Origin: Shewanella amazonensis SB2B | Lineage (GTDB): Bacteria; Pseudomonadota; Gammaproteobacteria; Enterobacterales; Shewanellaceae | Assembly: GCF_000015245.1 (NCBI RefSeq) | Contig: NC_008700.1 | Location: 3,174,501 to 3,238,500 of the forward strand | Reading direction: 5' to 3' | DNA: 64,000 bases | Shown here: positions 25,109-34,676 of the stretch, one piece after another | Layout: the number at the start of each line of letters is the position of its first letter | How positions within the stretch are numbered: position 1 is the first letter of the stretch | Translations under genes and position numbers: made by a program | The notes under the pieces: model-generated | What the model was told of the DNA's origin: nothing | Seen by the model: the letters and a program-made list of their open reading frames with translations, nothing else | Databases searched by the model: none

Positions 25109-26380
25109 ATGGTTGATATATTTGTCACCTATGGCCCGTGGCTGATTGCCATCGCGGCCGCATTCGGTTTCCTGATGGCCTGGGGTATTGGCGCCAATGA
25201 CGTAGCCAACGCCATGGGAACCTCGGTTGGCTCCAACGCCATTACCATCAAGCAGGCGATCATCATTGCGATGATCTTCGAATTTGCCGGCGCTTATCTG
25301 GCCGGTGGTGAAGTAACCAGCACCATACGTAACGGCATCATCGATGCCGGCTACTTTACCGAAGTACCGCACTTACTGGTATACGGCATGATAGCCGCAC
25401 TGCTGGCTGCCGGTATTTGGCTGGTGGTGGCTTCTGCTCTGGGTTGGCCCGTGTCTACTACCCACTCTATTGTGGGTGCCATCATCGGCTTCGCCGCTGT
25501 AGGTGTAGGCTCTGAAGCCGTTGCCTGGGGTAAGGTGACCGGTATCGTGGGTTCCTGGATAGTGACTCCTGCTATCTCTGGCTTTATCGCCTTCCTGATT
25601 TTCCAGAGTGCCCAGAAGCTGATTTTCAACACCGACAACCCACTGGAAAACGCCAAGCGTTATGTGCCGTTTTATATGGCACTGGCCGGCTTTGTGATGT
25701 CGCTGGTCACCATCAAGAAGGGCTTGAAGCACGTAGGTCTGCACTTCTCTGCCCTTGAAGCTTACGCATTGGCCATTGCCATCGGTATCGCCGTTGCCAT
25801 CGTGGGTAAAATGTTTATCGGCCGCCTGAAAATGGCTGAAAAAGCTGACCGTCACACCCAGTTTGCCAACGTGGAAAAAGTGTTTGCCGTGCTGATGGTG
25901 GTCTCTGCCTGCTGTATGGCCTTTGCCCACGGTTCTAACGACGTAGCCAACGCCATTGGTCCTCTGGCTGCCGTAGTCTCTGTGGTAAACAGCGGTGGTG
26001 AGATTGCTGCCAAGTCTGCTCTGGTATGGTGGATTTTGCCTCTGGGCGCCTTCGGTATCGTGTTTGGTCTGGCGATATTCGGTAAGCGCGTAATGCAAAC
26101 TATTGGTAAGAACATCACTCACCTGACCCCAAGCCGTGGCTTCGCTGCCGAACTGGCGGCCGCCTCTACCGTGGTTATCGCCTCGGGTACCGGTTTGCCA
26201 ATCTCCACCACCCAGACTCTGGTGGGTGCGGTATTGGGTGTGGGCATGGCCCGTGGTATCGCTGCAATTAACATCGGTGTGGTACGTAACATCGTTGTCA
26301 GTTGGGTAGTTACCCTGCCTGCAGGTGCCGGCCTGTCCATCATTTTCTTCTACGTTATCTGGGGCGTGTTCGGCGGATAA
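25109..26380 (+). CDS. pitA: Inorganic phosphate transporter, Pit family
   Basis: A 423-residue PiT (PHO-4) family permease. Both inverted signature repeats are present: GANDVANAMGTSVGS near the N-terminus and GSNDVANAIGPLAAV in the second half, with GWPVSTTHSIVGA and GLPISTTQTLVGA as the paired re-entrant motifs. It takes up metal-phosphate complexes by proton symport across the inner membrane. It is shorter than E. coli PitA (499), lacking most of the central cytoplasmic loop, as is usual when a TIGR00153 partner is present. Expression is probably coupled to that gene. Confidence 0.95.
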   Translation: MVDIFVTYGPWLIAIAAAFGFLMAWGIGANDVANAMGTSVGSNAITIKQAIIIAMIFEFAGAYLAGGEVTSTIRNGIIDAGYFTEVPHLLVYGMIAALLAAGIWLVVASALGWPVSTTHSIVGAIIGFAAVGVGSEAVAWGKVTGIVGSWIVTPAISGFIAFLIFQSAQKLIFNTDNPLENAKRYVPFYMALAGFVMSLVTIKKGLKHVGLHFSALEAYALAIAIGIAVAIVGKMFIGRLKMAEKADRHTQFANVEKVFAVLMVVSACCMAFAHGSNDVANAIGPLAAVVSVVNSGGEIAAKSALVWWILPLGAFGIVFGLAIFGKRVMQTIGKNITHLTPSRGFAAELAAASTVVIASGTGLPISTTQTLVGAVLGVGMARGIAAINIGVVRNIVVSWVVTLPAGAGLSIIFFYVIWGVFGG

Positions 26381-26419
26381 GCAAATAAACAGCTTAAACC
26401 ACTGACAACAAGCCAAAAA

Positions 26420-26449
26420 CAAGAGGGAAGTCGCGAGACTTCCCTCTTG
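26420..26449. terminator. Strong hairpin after pitA
   Basis: CAAGAGGGAAGTC and GACTTCCCTCTTG form a perfect 13-bp stem around GCGA. No T-run follows on the plus strand, while a run of T follows on the minus strand although no minus-strand gene ends here. It is likely a pause or mRNA 3'-end stabiliser for pitA. Confidence 0.6.
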
Positions 26450-26507
26450 CATTGGCGTCGCCAAATCCCTAGCATGGTGGCACACTTTTGCTGATGGGAT
26501 GTAATCT

Positions 26508-27110
26508 GTGTTCAGACCCTTGTTTCTTGCCGGAGCCCTGCTCCTCTCCCCGGCCCTGTTGGCTGAAAATCTGCCGCGCTATATTTCCGATGACATTTAC
26601 ATCTACCTGCATAATGGCCCGGGCAATGAGTTCCGCATTCTGGGCAGCATCAACGCAGGCACTCAGGTGTCATTCACCGGTAAAACCTCCGGTGACTTTT
26701 CAGAAATTGTCGATCATCGTGGCCGCGAGGGCTGGGTCCGCACCGACGCGCTGAGCAGCGGCAAGAGCTTGAAACAAAAGCTGGAAGAAGCGGAAAAAGC
26801 ACTGGAAGACAATCGCGCCGAACTCGCTGCTGTGCGGGAAGAATTTAAAGACGCCGATGGCACTATCCGTGGCCTGCGTGAACAACTTGCCAAGGCCGAT
26901 GAGCTGGTGAGAACAGCCGTTGCCGACAAAGACAATGCCGTGACCGCAAGAGAGCAGGCAGAATCTGAAATGCAGTCGCTTAAAAACAATGAGCGTTTCC
27001 GTTTGTGGCAAGAGGGGGGCTTGATTGCCGCGCTGGGTATTCTGGTGGGTGTCATACTGGTGTATTTACCCCGACCACAAAGACGCAGAAGCGGCCGCTG
27101 GATGAATTGA
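26508..27110 (+). CDS. TIGR04211-family SH3-domain membrane protein
   Basis: A 200-residue protein with a signal peptide (FLAGALLLSPALLA), a bacterial SH3 domain at about 20-90 (YISDDIYIYLHNGPGNEFRILGSI), a coiled-coil at about 90-165, and a C-terminal transmembrane helix followed by an arginine-rich end (YLPRPQRRRSGRW). This order is typical of TIGR04211 proteins (E. coli YgiM), which face the periplasm. The start is a GTG. The function is not established; a role at the cell wall is inferred from the SH3 domain. Confidence 0.88.
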   Translation: MFRPLFLAGALLLSPALLAENLPRYISDDIYIYLHNGPGNEFRILGSINAGTQVSFTGKTSGDFSEIVDHRGREGWVRTDALSSGKSLKQKLEEAEKALEDNRAELAAVREEFKDADGTIRGLREQLAKADELVRTAVADKDNAVTAREQAESEMQSLKNNERFRLWQEGGLIAALGILVGVILVYLPRPQRRRSGRWMN

Positions 27111-27119
27111 TATCCCCTG

Positions 27120-27150
27120 AGGCCCCGCTGATTTCAAACAGCGGGGCCTT
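27120..27150 (+). terminator. GC-rich hairpin after the SH3 gene
   Basis: AGGCCCCGCTG pairs with CAGCGGGGCCT across an eight-base loop; the T-run after it is short (TTGTC). It is probably a terminator with a weak tail. Confidence 0.7.
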
Positions 27151-27242
27151 GTCAAGTGGGCGTTACGCACGCCTGTCCCAATCTAAATCAAACAATATTC
27201 ACATTCCTTCCCCATCCAGTGTCGCCGATCACATTTTGCATG

Positions 27243-27280
27243 TATAATTTGCGCGCCCGAGACGTCAAATTGTATACAAA
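27243..27280 (+). promoter_or_regulatory. putA promoter -10 and palindromic TTGTATACAA
   Basis: A perfect TATAAT (27243-27248) with no good -35 is followed 21 bp later by the palindrome TTGTATACAA (27270-27279). The palindrome would lie just downstream of the transcription start, a position suited to a repressor. The sequence has the TNGT...ACNA form bound by GntR/FadR-type repressors; no such gene is in the window. Confidence 0.45.
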
Positions 27281-27367
27281 ATGAAATAAAGGCGTCCGCC
27301 GGAGCATCGGCCACCCCAAGCGAGCGTGCCCGATACCCCCTTAACCGGCCCAGATGGAAAGATAACT

Positions 27368-30300
27368 ATGTTCAAAGCGAGTGAAGTACTGGCAGGTCGT
27401 TACGACAACGCCAATCTCGACGAATTGTTCAGTCTGATCAGTCAAAACTACATCGTTGATGAGGAAGCCTACCTCAAAGAACTGATTGCGCTGGTTCCGT
27501 CGAGCGACGAAGAAATCGCGCGCATCACCAGCCGTGCCCACGATCTGGTGGCCAAGGTTCGCCAATACGAGAAGAAAGGTTTGATGGTTGGCATTGATGC
27601 CTTCCTGCAACAGTACTCTCTGGAAACCCAGGAAGGCATTATCCTCATGTGCCTGGCCGAGGCGCTGCTGCGTATTCCGGATGCCGAAACCGCCGACGCC
27701 CTGATTGCCGACAAGCTTTCCGGTGCCAAGTGGGATGAGCACATGTCCAAGAGCGACTCCGTGCTGGTAAACGCCTCCACCTGGGGCCTTATGCTCACAG
27801 GCAAAATCGTCCAACTCGACAAAAACCTCGACGGCACCCCAAGCAATCTGCTGAGCCGTCTGGTCAACCGTCTGGGTGAGCCTGTTATTCGTCAGGCCAT
27901 GTACGCCGCCATGAAAATCATGGGCAAGCAATTCGTACTGGGTCGTACCATCGAAGAAGGCCTGAAAAACGCCGCCGAGAAGCGCAAGCTGGGTTATACC
28001 CACTCCTACGACATGCTTGGCGAAGCCGCCCTGACCATGAAGGATGCCGACAAGTACTACCGCGATTACGCCAATGCCATTCAGGCACTGGGTACGGCCA
28101 AGTTTGATGAGAGCGAAGCCCCACGTCCCACCATTTCCATCAAGCTGTCTGCCCTGCACCCACGCTACGAAGTAGCCAACGAAGACAGGGTGATGACCGA
28201 GCTGTACGCCACCCTGATAAAGCTTATCGAGCAGGCACGAAGTCTTAACGTGGGCATCCAGATTGATGCTGAAGAAGTAGACCGTCTCGAACTGTCGCTG
28301 AAACTCTTCAAAAAGCTGTATCAGTCTGACGCCGCCAAAGGCTGGGGTTTACTGGGCATTGTGGTGCAGGCTTACTCCAAGCGTGCTTTGCCAGTGTTGA
28401 TGTGGCTGACCCGCCTTGCTAAAGAACAGGGCGATGAAATCCCACTACGCCTGGTAAAAGGCGCTTACTGGGACAGCGAACTCAAGTGGGCTCAGCAAGC
28501 CGGTGAAGCAGGCTACCCGCTGTTTACCCGCAAGGCTGCCACCGACGTGTCTTACCTTGCCTGTGCCCGTTATCTGCTGTCTGAAGCCACCCGCGGCGTT
28601 ATCTATCCGCAGTTTGCCAGTCACAACGCCCAGACGGTTGCCGCCATCACCGCCATGGTGGGCGATCGCAAGTTTGAATTCCAGCGTCTGCACGGTATGG
28701 GTCAGGAACTCTATGACACTGTGCTGGCCGAAGCCGCCGTACCCACAGTGCGAATCTACGCCCCGATAGGCGCCCACAAGGACCTGCTGCCTTACCTGGT
28801 GCGTCGTCTGCTTGAAAACGGTGCCAACACCTCATTTGTACACAAACTGGTGGATCCCAAGACGCCCATCGAGTCGCTGGTGACCCACCCGCTGAAAACC
28901 CTGCAAGGCTACAAGACCCTGGCAAACAACAAAATAGTTAAGCCCGCCGACATCTTCGGTGCTGAGCGTAAAAATTCCAAGGGACTCAATATGAACATCA
29001 TTTCCGAATCCGAGCCATTCTTCGCTGCTCTGGAGAAATTCAAGGACACCCAGTGGAGCGCAGGTCCGCTGGTCAACGGTGAGACCCTGTCGGGTGAAGT
29101 GCGTGACGTAGTCAGCCCATACAACACCACCCTGAAAGTGGGTCAGGTCGCCTTCGCAAACGAAGCCACCATAGAACAGGCCATTGCCGGTGCCGACAAG
29201 GCATTTGCCAGCTGGTGCCGCACCCCGGTTGAGACCCGCGCCAATGCACTGCAAAAGCTGGCGGATCTGCTGGAAGAAAACCGCGAAGAGCTGATTGCCC
29301 TGTGTACCCGTGAAGCCGGTAAGAGCATTCAGGACGGTATCGACGAAGTGCGTGAAGCCGTGGACTTCTGCCGCTACTACGCGGTGCAGGCCAAGAAGAT
29401 GATGAGCAAGCCTGAGCTGCTCCCAGGCCCAACAGGCGAGCTGAACGAACTCTTCCTGCAGGGTCGTGGCGTGTTTGTGTGTATCAGCCCATGGAACTTC
29501 CCGCTGGCCATCTTCCTCGGTCAGGTAGCCGCCGCACTGGCAACCGGCAACACAGTGATTGCCAAGCCAGCAGAGCAAACCTGCCTGATTGGTTTCCGCG
29601 CGGTGCAGCTGGCCCATGAAGCCGGCATTCCCAAAGACGTACTGCAATTCCTGCCGGGTACAGGTGCCGTAGTGGGTGCCAAGCTGACCTCCGATGAGCG
29701 CATCGGCGGCGTGTGCTTTACCGGTTCTACCACCACAGCCAAGGTTATCAACCGTGCGCTGGCCGGTCGTGATGGCGCCATCATCCCGCTGATTGCCGAA
29801 ACCGGTGGTCAGAACGCCATGGTGGTTGACTCCACCAGCCAGCCTGAACAGGTAGTGAACGATGTAGTATCTTCAGCCTTTACCAGCGCCGGTCAGCGCT
29901 GCTCTGCCCTGCGTGTACTCTATTTGCAGGAAGACATCGCCGAACGCGTTCTGGACGTGCTCAAGGGTGCAATGGATGAGCTGACTCTGGGTAACCCAGG
30001 CTCAGTGAAGACCGACGTAGGCCCTGTGATTGATGCTGCCGCCAAGGCCAACCTGAATGCTCACATCGACCATATCAAGCAGGTGGGTCGTCTCATTCAC
30101 CAACTGAGCCTGCCGGAAGGCACCGAAAACGGTCACTTCGTGGCGCCAACTGCGGTGGAAATCGATTCCATCAAGGTACTGACCAAAGAAAACTTCGGTC
30201 CTATCCTGCACGTGGTGCGCTACAAGGCCGCCGGCCTGCAGAAGGTTATCGATGACATCAACTCTACCGGCTTCGGTCTGACTCTGGGTATCCACAGCCG

Positions 30301-30544
30301 TAACGAGGGCCATGCCCTGGAAGTGGCCGACAAGGTAAACGTGGGTAACGTGTATATCAACCGTAACCAAATCGGCGCCGTGGTGGGTGTGCAGCCATTC
30401 GGTGGCCAGGGCCTGTCCGGCACTGGTCCAAAAGCCGGTGGTCCACACTACCTGACGCGCTTTGTAACCGAGAAGACCCGCACCAACAACATCACCGCCA
30501 TCGGTGGTAATGCGACCCTGCTGTCTCTGGGCGACGCCGACTGA
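27368..30544 (+). CDS. putA: Bifunctional proline dehydrogenase/P5C dehydrogenase
   Basis: A 1058-residue PutA oxidising proline to glutamate in two steps. The FAD-dependent TIM-barrel proline dehydrogenase domain occupies about residues 75-465 (DAEEVDRLELSLKLF, RLVKGAYWDSELKWAQ). The NAD-dependent glutamate-semialdehyde dehydrogenase domain occupies about 540-1040, with SPWNFPLAIFLGQ, ETGGQNAMV and the catalytic cysteine in SAGQRCSALRV. The N-terminal ribbon-helix-helix DNA-binding domain of E. coli PutA is absent, so it cannot repress itself. The start follows GGAAAG; an upstream ATG-like start would add 14 residues. It docks at the membrane when reduced. Confidence 0.96.
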   Translation: MFKASEVLAGRYDNANLDELFSLISQNYIVDEEAYLKELIALVPSSDEEIARITSRAHDLVAKVRQYEKKGLMVGIDAFLQQYSLETQEGIILMCLAEALLRIPDAETADALIADKLSGAKWDEHMSKSDSVLVNASTWGLMLTGKIVQLDKNLDGTPSNLLSRLVNRLGEPVIRQAMYAAMKIMGKQFVLGRTIEEGLKNAAEKRKLGYTHSYDMLGEAALTMKDADKYYRDYANAIQALGTAKFDESEAPRPTISIKLSALHPRYEVANEDRVMTELYATLIKLIEQARSLNVGIQIDAEEVDRLELSLKLFKKLYQSDAAKGWGLLGIVVQAYSKRALPVLMWLTRLAKEQGDEIPLRLVKGAYWDSELKWAQQAGEAGYPLFTRKAATDVSYLACARYLLSEATRGVIYPQFASHNAQTVAAITAMVGDRKFEFQRLHGMGQELYDTVLAEAAVPTVRIYAPIGAHKDLLPYLVRRLLENGANTSFVHKLVDPKTPIESLVTHPLKTLQGYKTLANNKIVKPADIFGAERKNSKGLNMNIISESEPFFAALEKFKDTQWSAGPLVNGETLSGEVRDVVSPYNTTLKVGQVAFANEATIEQAIAGADKAFASWCRTPVETRANALQKLADLLEENREELIALCTREAGKSIQDGIDEVREAVDFCRYYAVQAKKMMSKPELLPGPTGELNELFLQGRGVFVCISPWNFPLAIFLGQVAAALATGNTVIAKPAEQTCLIGFRAVQLAHEAGIPKDVLQFLPGTGAVVGAKLTSDERIGGVCFTGSTTTAKVINRALAGRDGAIIPLIAETGGQNAMVVDSTSQPEQVVNDVVSSAFTSAGQRCSALRVLYLQEDIAERVLDVLKGAMDELTLGNPGSVKTDVGPVIDAAAKANLNAHIDHIKQVGRLIHQLSLPEGTENGHFVAPTAVEIDSIKVLTKENFGPILHVVRYKAAGLQKVIDDINSTGFGLTLGIHSRNEGHALEVADKVNVGNVYINRNQIGAVVGVQPFGGQGLSGTGPKAGGPHYLTRFVTEKTRTNNITAIGGNATLLSLGDAD

Positions 30545-30559
30545 TAGTCGACGGCCTTC

Positions 30560-30587
30560 AAAAGCCGGGCGCTTGCCCGGCTTTTTT
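30560..30587 (+). terminator. Rho-independent terminator after putA
   Basis: AAAAGCCGGGC and GCCCGGCTTTT pair around GCTT and continue into T residues. Confidence 0.93.
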
Positions 30588-30663
30588 GTGGCCCCTTGCA
30601 CGCTGGCGTCATTGGCTATACTTGATTAACCCCGATTAAGACCGCCATCAGAGGAACAGCCCA

Positions 30664-30840
30664 ATGAGCGATAAACTGCTGACACTGGACGAAGTTGCCA
30701 AGCTGCTCGATAAATCTGCCGTCACCATCAAACGCTATGCCAGGGAACACTTGCTGACCAATGTGGGTGAAGGCGAAGAGCTGATGTTCAGGGAAGAGGA
30801 AGTGATGCGCTATTTGGAGTTTTCCAAACGCCTGGGTTAG
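30664..30840 (+). CDS. 58-residue HTH (excisionase/MerR-like) DNA-binding protein
   Basis: A tiny protein that is a single helix-turn-helix: LLTLDEVAKLLDKSAVTIKRYAREHLL is the HTH_17 (excisionase-like, MerR-type) pattern, followed by a short wing and FREEEVMRYLEFSKRLG. It has its own Shine-Dalgarno (GAGGAACAG) and is bracketed by terminators on each side. There is no integrase nearby, so it is more likely a small regulator or nucleoid accessory than a phage excisionase. It may be missed by length cut-offs. Confidence 0.75.
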   Translation: MSDKLLTLDEVAKLLDKSAVTIKRYAREHLLTNVGEGEELMFREEEVMRYLEFSKRLG

Positions 30841-30887
30841 CCAGGCAAAGTCCGAAAGTGCCTGGCATTCATCGCCAGGTTCAAATA

Positions 30888-30913
30888 AAAACAGGGCCAT
30901 TTGGCCCTGTTTT
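30888..30913. terminator. Bidirectional terminator between the HTH gene and cydC
   Basis: AAAACAGGGCCA and TGGCCCTGTTTT form a 12-bp stem with only two bases between them; T tracts on both strands let it end the plus-strand HTH gene and the minus-strand cydDC operon. Confidence 0.88.
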
Positions 30914-30925
30914 TTACATGCTGGT

Positions 30926-32653
30926 TTACTCACGGCTAAGGGACAGCGCCCGGTACTCTGGATGCTGCGCCACCAATGTCTCGTGGCTGCCACTGGCGCG
31001 AACACGGCCATTTTCCAGGATATGGATAGCGTCCATTTCTGTCATGGCAGTCAGTCTGTGGCTTATCATCACCAGCGTTTTGTCTTTGGCATGCTCAAAC
31101 AGCAGCGCCAGCATTTGCCGCTCGGTACGTCTGTCGAGCCCTTCGGTGGGTTCGTCCAGCAGTAAAATGGGGCTGTCTTTCAACAGCGCGCGGGCAATCC
31201 CAATACGGCGGGTCTCTCCCCCCGAGAGCAAACGGCCCCCCTCGCCTATCCACAGCTTGAGTCCATCGTCGCTTTGGGCCAAATAACCCAGTCCTACCCG
31301 CTCCAGTACCTGTATCAGCGCCGCATCGGTCGGCAGTGTTTCACAGGCCATGGCCAGGTTGTCTTTGAGGGTGCCGGCAAAGAGATGTACCCGCTGGCTT
31401 ACCACGGTAATGGCCGAACGCAGCGCTTTTTCAGTGACCTCCTGAATGTCGGTGTCACCCACCCGAATACGCCCCGCGTCGGGATTGTAGCCTCGGGTCA
31501 GCAGGGTAAAGAGGCTGGATTTCCCCACCCCGGTTTTGCCGAGCACAGCAACCCTGCTCCCCCGGCGAATATGCAGCGAAAAACGCGACAACACCGGATC
31601 CTGTGCCTGATAACCAAACTCGATATTCTCAAAAATAATGTCCCCGGCAGGCAGCTGCGTTTTATCACCAAATGCGATGGTGCTTTGCTTGCCGGTAATG
31701 TCATTGACCCTGTCGCCCGCGGCCAGACACCCCGCCAGCTGACTGAATGCTCCCGCCAGCGGCATCAGCATTTCCATCACTGCCAGACTGGCAAAGAGCA
31801 CCATGGCCGCCAAAGGCCCAGGGGGAACCCTGTCACCAACACCACTGGATGCCATGACCAACATCAACACGATGAGCACGCCATGTACCATCACCAGCAC
31901 CGCCTGTGATAGCCCCTGCAACCCGGCCATGGCACGCTGCGAGTCTTGCCATTGCCGCTCTGTGGCATTCAAATCCTGCCGATACTTGTCCAGGGCACCA
32001 AACAGCCAAAGCTCTGCCAGCCCGCCCAAAAACTCCAGGGACTGCACCCGGTAGCGGCGCTTTTCATTGACGACTGCCACAGCGCTGCTGCGCCCAAGCA
32101 GATAAAAACTGAGGGGAATACAACACAGCGCCAACAGCAAACCGCCACAAAGCAGCAGGGAAAGGCGAGCGTCAAACCATCCGATAAAGGCAAACAGCGC
32201 CAGCAGCACCCCAACAAAGGCCCCCATGGGCACCAGGAGGCGCAGGTACAGATGGTCAAGGGTGTCGATGTCGGCAACCAAGCGATTAAGGAGTTCCGAC
32301 TGTCTGAGTCCCGCCAAATCCTTGTCCGCCAGCGGCATCAAAGCCCGCCACACCTTTACCCTGAGCTCGGTCAGCAGTCTGAAGGTGGCTTCGTGAGTGG
32401 CAAGACGCTCACCATAACGACTCGCGGTGCGGGCTATAGATAAAAAACGTACCCCACCCGCCGGGGTGAAAAAGTTAAAGGCCTGGGCCGTGGCAAGGCT
32501 CAGCCCCGCAACGGCGGTAGCAGACAAAAACCAGCCCGACAGCGACAACAGGCCAATTCCGGCCACCAGTGTAATAAAGGCCAGCAACAAACCGGTAAAC
32601 ATCATCAGCCATTGGCGGCGCAGCAGAGGTAAAAAAAGTTTAATCAAGTTCAT
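30926..32653 (-). CDS. cydC: Thiol-reductant ABC exporter subunit CydC
   Basis: A 575-residue half-transporter with six membrane helices followed by an ATPase domain containing Walker A (GKTGVGKSSL), the signature LLSGGETRRIGIARALL and Walker B (PILLLDEPTEGLD). CydDC exports glutathione and cysteine to the periplasm and is needed for cytochrome bd assembly. It overlaps cydD by four bases and is the second gene of the pair, as in E. coli. Confidence 0.94.
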   Translation of the reverse strand: MNLIKLFLPLLRRQWLMMFTGLLLAFITLVAGIGLLSLSGWFLSATAVAGLSLATAQAFNFFTPAGGVRFLSIARTASRYGERLATHEATFRLLTELRVKVWRALMPLADKDLAGLRQSELLNRLVADIDTLDHLYLRLLVPMGAFVGVLLALFAFIGWFDARLSLLLCGGLLLALCCIPLSFYLLGRSSAVAVVNEKRRYRVQSLEFLGGLAELWLFGALDKYRQDLNATERQWQDSQRAMAGLQGLSQAVLVMVHGVLIVLMLVMASSGVGDRVPPGPLAAMVLFASLAVMEMLMPLAGAFSQLAGCLAAGDRVNDITGKQSTIAFGDKTQLPAGDIIFENIEFGYQAQDPVLSRFSLHIRRGSRVAVLGKTGVGKSSLFTLLTRGYNPDAGRIRVGDTDIQEVTEKALRSAITVVSQRVHLFAGTLKDNLAMACETLPTDAALIQVLERVGLGYLAQSDDGLKLWIGEGGRLLSGGETRRIGIARALLKDSPILLLDEPTEGLDRRTERQMLALLFEHAKDKTLVMISHRLTAMTEMDAIHILENGRVRASGSHETLVAQHPEYRALSLSRE

Positions 32654-34443
32654 GACCTCAGCTCCCCGTCACACATCGGGATATCCAGGCTGCGCGCAAG
32701 CCCCGACTCAGACAAGAGATCGGCAAACAGGCCGTTGGCATTGGCAAGCTCTATCGCCGTTCCCGACTCCACAATGGCGCCGCCATCCATCACCAGTACA
32801 CGGTCGAGCTGGGTCAGCGCTTCTAGGCGATGGCTGACCATGACCAGGCTCAGGCCCTCACTCTCCCGCATGATGCTTTCCATCACCTTGCGCTCACTGT
32901 CCACATCCAGGCTGGCGCCGGGTTCATCCAGCAGGAAGACTTGGGGCTGCCCTGCCAGAGCTCGTGCCAGCGCCAGCCGCTGGGCTTGCCCCACAGACAC
33001 GCCGCCGCCTCCTTCGGCGATGGCGTGCGACAGGCCATCGGCCGACCCTGCCACAAAATCCGCTATCTGCGCCTTGGCGAGCAGCTGCTGAATTTGCTCA
33101 TCGCCAAGCGCTCTGCCCATGGCAATGTTGTCGCGAATGCTGCCATGGAAGAGATGAGGCTCTTGACCAAGCCAGGCTACAGCGCCTCTCCACTGGCCCA
33201 TATCCAGCTCGGTGAAAGGCATGCCACCCACGGTTAACGTCCCTTTACAGGGCAAAAAGCCCAGCAGCGCATGCAGCAGGCTGCTTTTACCCGCTCCGGA
33301 CGGCCCGACAATGGCGAGGCGCTCCCCTTGCCTGACGCTGAATGACAGCGGCCCTGCAATCAATGCCCCCTGATGGCTGTATATGCACAGATCCCGCGCT
33401 TCAATATCGAGATGGTGTGGCAATGGCTGCTTGCCTTGCTGTGTATCTGTATCGATGGCAAGCAGCTCAGACAGCGCCTCGGCGGCGGCCACCGCCTGCG
33501 CCTTGGCATGGTAGTGGGTGCCCATGTCTCTGAGAGGCTGATAAAACTCCGGCGCAAGCATCAGCACGAAGAGGCCGGTAAAGAGGCTGATACTCTGACC
33601 GTAATGGCCAAAATCCAGGTGCCCCAGATAGCTGAAACCGAAATAAACCGCGACCAGAGCCAGGCTGACAGCGGCAAAAAACTCCAGAACCGCTGAGCTT
33701 AAAAACGCCATACGCAGCACGGCCATGGTGCGGCTTCGAAATTCATCGGAGGCTTTTTCGATGGCACGCCCTTCTGCTTCGGCCCGGTCGAACAGCCGCA
33801 GGGTAACTATGCCCCTGAGCCTGTCCATAAAATGCCCTGACAGCCTCGACAGTGCGGCAAAGTGCTTACGGTTGGCATCGGCGGCGCCCATGCCAACCAG
33901 GATCATAAAGAGCGGAATAAGCGGCGCTGTCCCCAACAAAATCAGACCGGCGGCCCAGTTCAGCGGAAACACGCAGGCCAGGATCACCAAAGGGATAAGG
34001 GCAGCGAGCGACAACTGCGGCAGATAACGGGCGTAAAAGTCGTGTAAATCTTCGATTTGTTCAAGCACCACGGCGCCCCAGCTGCCAAGGGGTTTACCTT
34101 TGATAAAGGCAGGTCCCAGTGCCGAGAGATGGTTTAGTACAGCGGCCCTGAGTTCAGTTCTAAGACGGCGCCCCGCTTCAAAGCTAACCCGCTCACGGGC
34201 CCAGGCAACAATCGCGCGGGCAATGATTAGCCCCAGCAGCGCAGCTATTTCAGCCCCGAGGGCTTGAATAGTTTCGCCCTGCATCACCACCGCGCTCAGC
34301 ATGCGGGCAAGTAACCAGGCTTGGCCTATGAGTAACAAACCGGCGAACAGACCAAGCGCAACACTCAGCAGCAGAAAAGGACCACAGGCGGCCTTACGGG
34401 ATTTAAGCCAGAGAGCGAGTTGTTTTTCGAGGGATTTGTCCAT
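32650..34443 (-). CDS. cydD: Thiol-reductant ABC exporter subunit CydD
   Basis: A 597-residue half-transporter with N-terminal membrane helices (SVALGLFAGLLLIGQAWLLARML) and an ATPase domain: Walker A GPSGAGKSSL, signature GGGVSVGQAQRLALARAL, Walker B VFLLDEPGASLD. CydD partners CydC in a heterodimer of the inner membrane. The start follows a GATATAC-type spacer with weak Shine-Dalgarno. About 230 bp without recognisable content separates its start from the DUF3626 gene. Confidence 0.94.
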   Translation of the reverse strand: MDKSLEKQLALWLKSRKAACGPFLLLSVALGLFAGLLLIGQAWLLARMLSAVVMQGETIQALGAEIAALLGLIIARAIVAWARERVSFEAGRRLRTELRAAVLNHLSALGPAFIKGKPLGSWGAVVLEQIEDLHDFYARYLPQLSLAALIPLVILACVFPLNWAAGLILLGTAPLIPLFMILVGMGAADANRKHFAALSRLSGHFMDRLRGIVTLRLFDRAEAEGRAIEKASDEFRSRTMAVLRMAFLSSAVLEFFAAVSLALVAVYFGFSYLGHLDFGHYGQSISLFTGLFVLMLAPEFYQPLRDMGTHYHAKAQAVAAAEALSELLAIDTDTQQGKQPLPHHLDIEARDLCIYSHQGALIAGPLSFSVRQGERLAIVGPSGAGKSSLLHALLGFLPCKGTLTVGGMPFTELDMGQWRGAVAWLGQEPHLFHGSIRDNIAMGRALGDEQIQQLLAKAQIADFVAGSADGLSHAIAEGGGGVSVGQAQRLALARALAGQPQVFLLDEPGASLDVDSERKVMESIMRESEGLSLVMVSHRLEALTQLDRVLVMDGGAIVESGTAIELANANGLFADLLSESGLARSLDIPMCDGELRS

Positions 34444-34676
34444 GTATATCCTGCGCCAACGCCCCTTGACCGGGGCCGGGAATTACGGCAGGGAGGCAGT
34501 ATCTCAGTGTTTGCACGAGGAGGAAACCCAAGTCGATGGATTTGTTAGGGGATTCACAGAATTTGCGCTGGATCAAAAAAACGCTTAAGTCTGGATTAAG
34601 CCAACCTCTTATGTGGCGGGTTGGCGGTGGTTTCTAAGCACTGGCAGGGAAATGGCTTTCCACCTTGGGCAGGCAT

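Noticed and set aside
25373..26485. A 370-codon frame antisense to pitA
   Set aside because: Its His/Gln/Asp-rich translation has no domain and mirrors the codon bias of the real pitA gene on the other strand.
27181..27240. CRP site before putA
   Set aside because: Only a half-site (GATCACA) is visible, without a partner TGTGA at the right distance.
30664..30840. Phage excisionase
   Set aside because: The HTH type fits, but there is no integrase, attachment-site repeat or other phage gene nearby.
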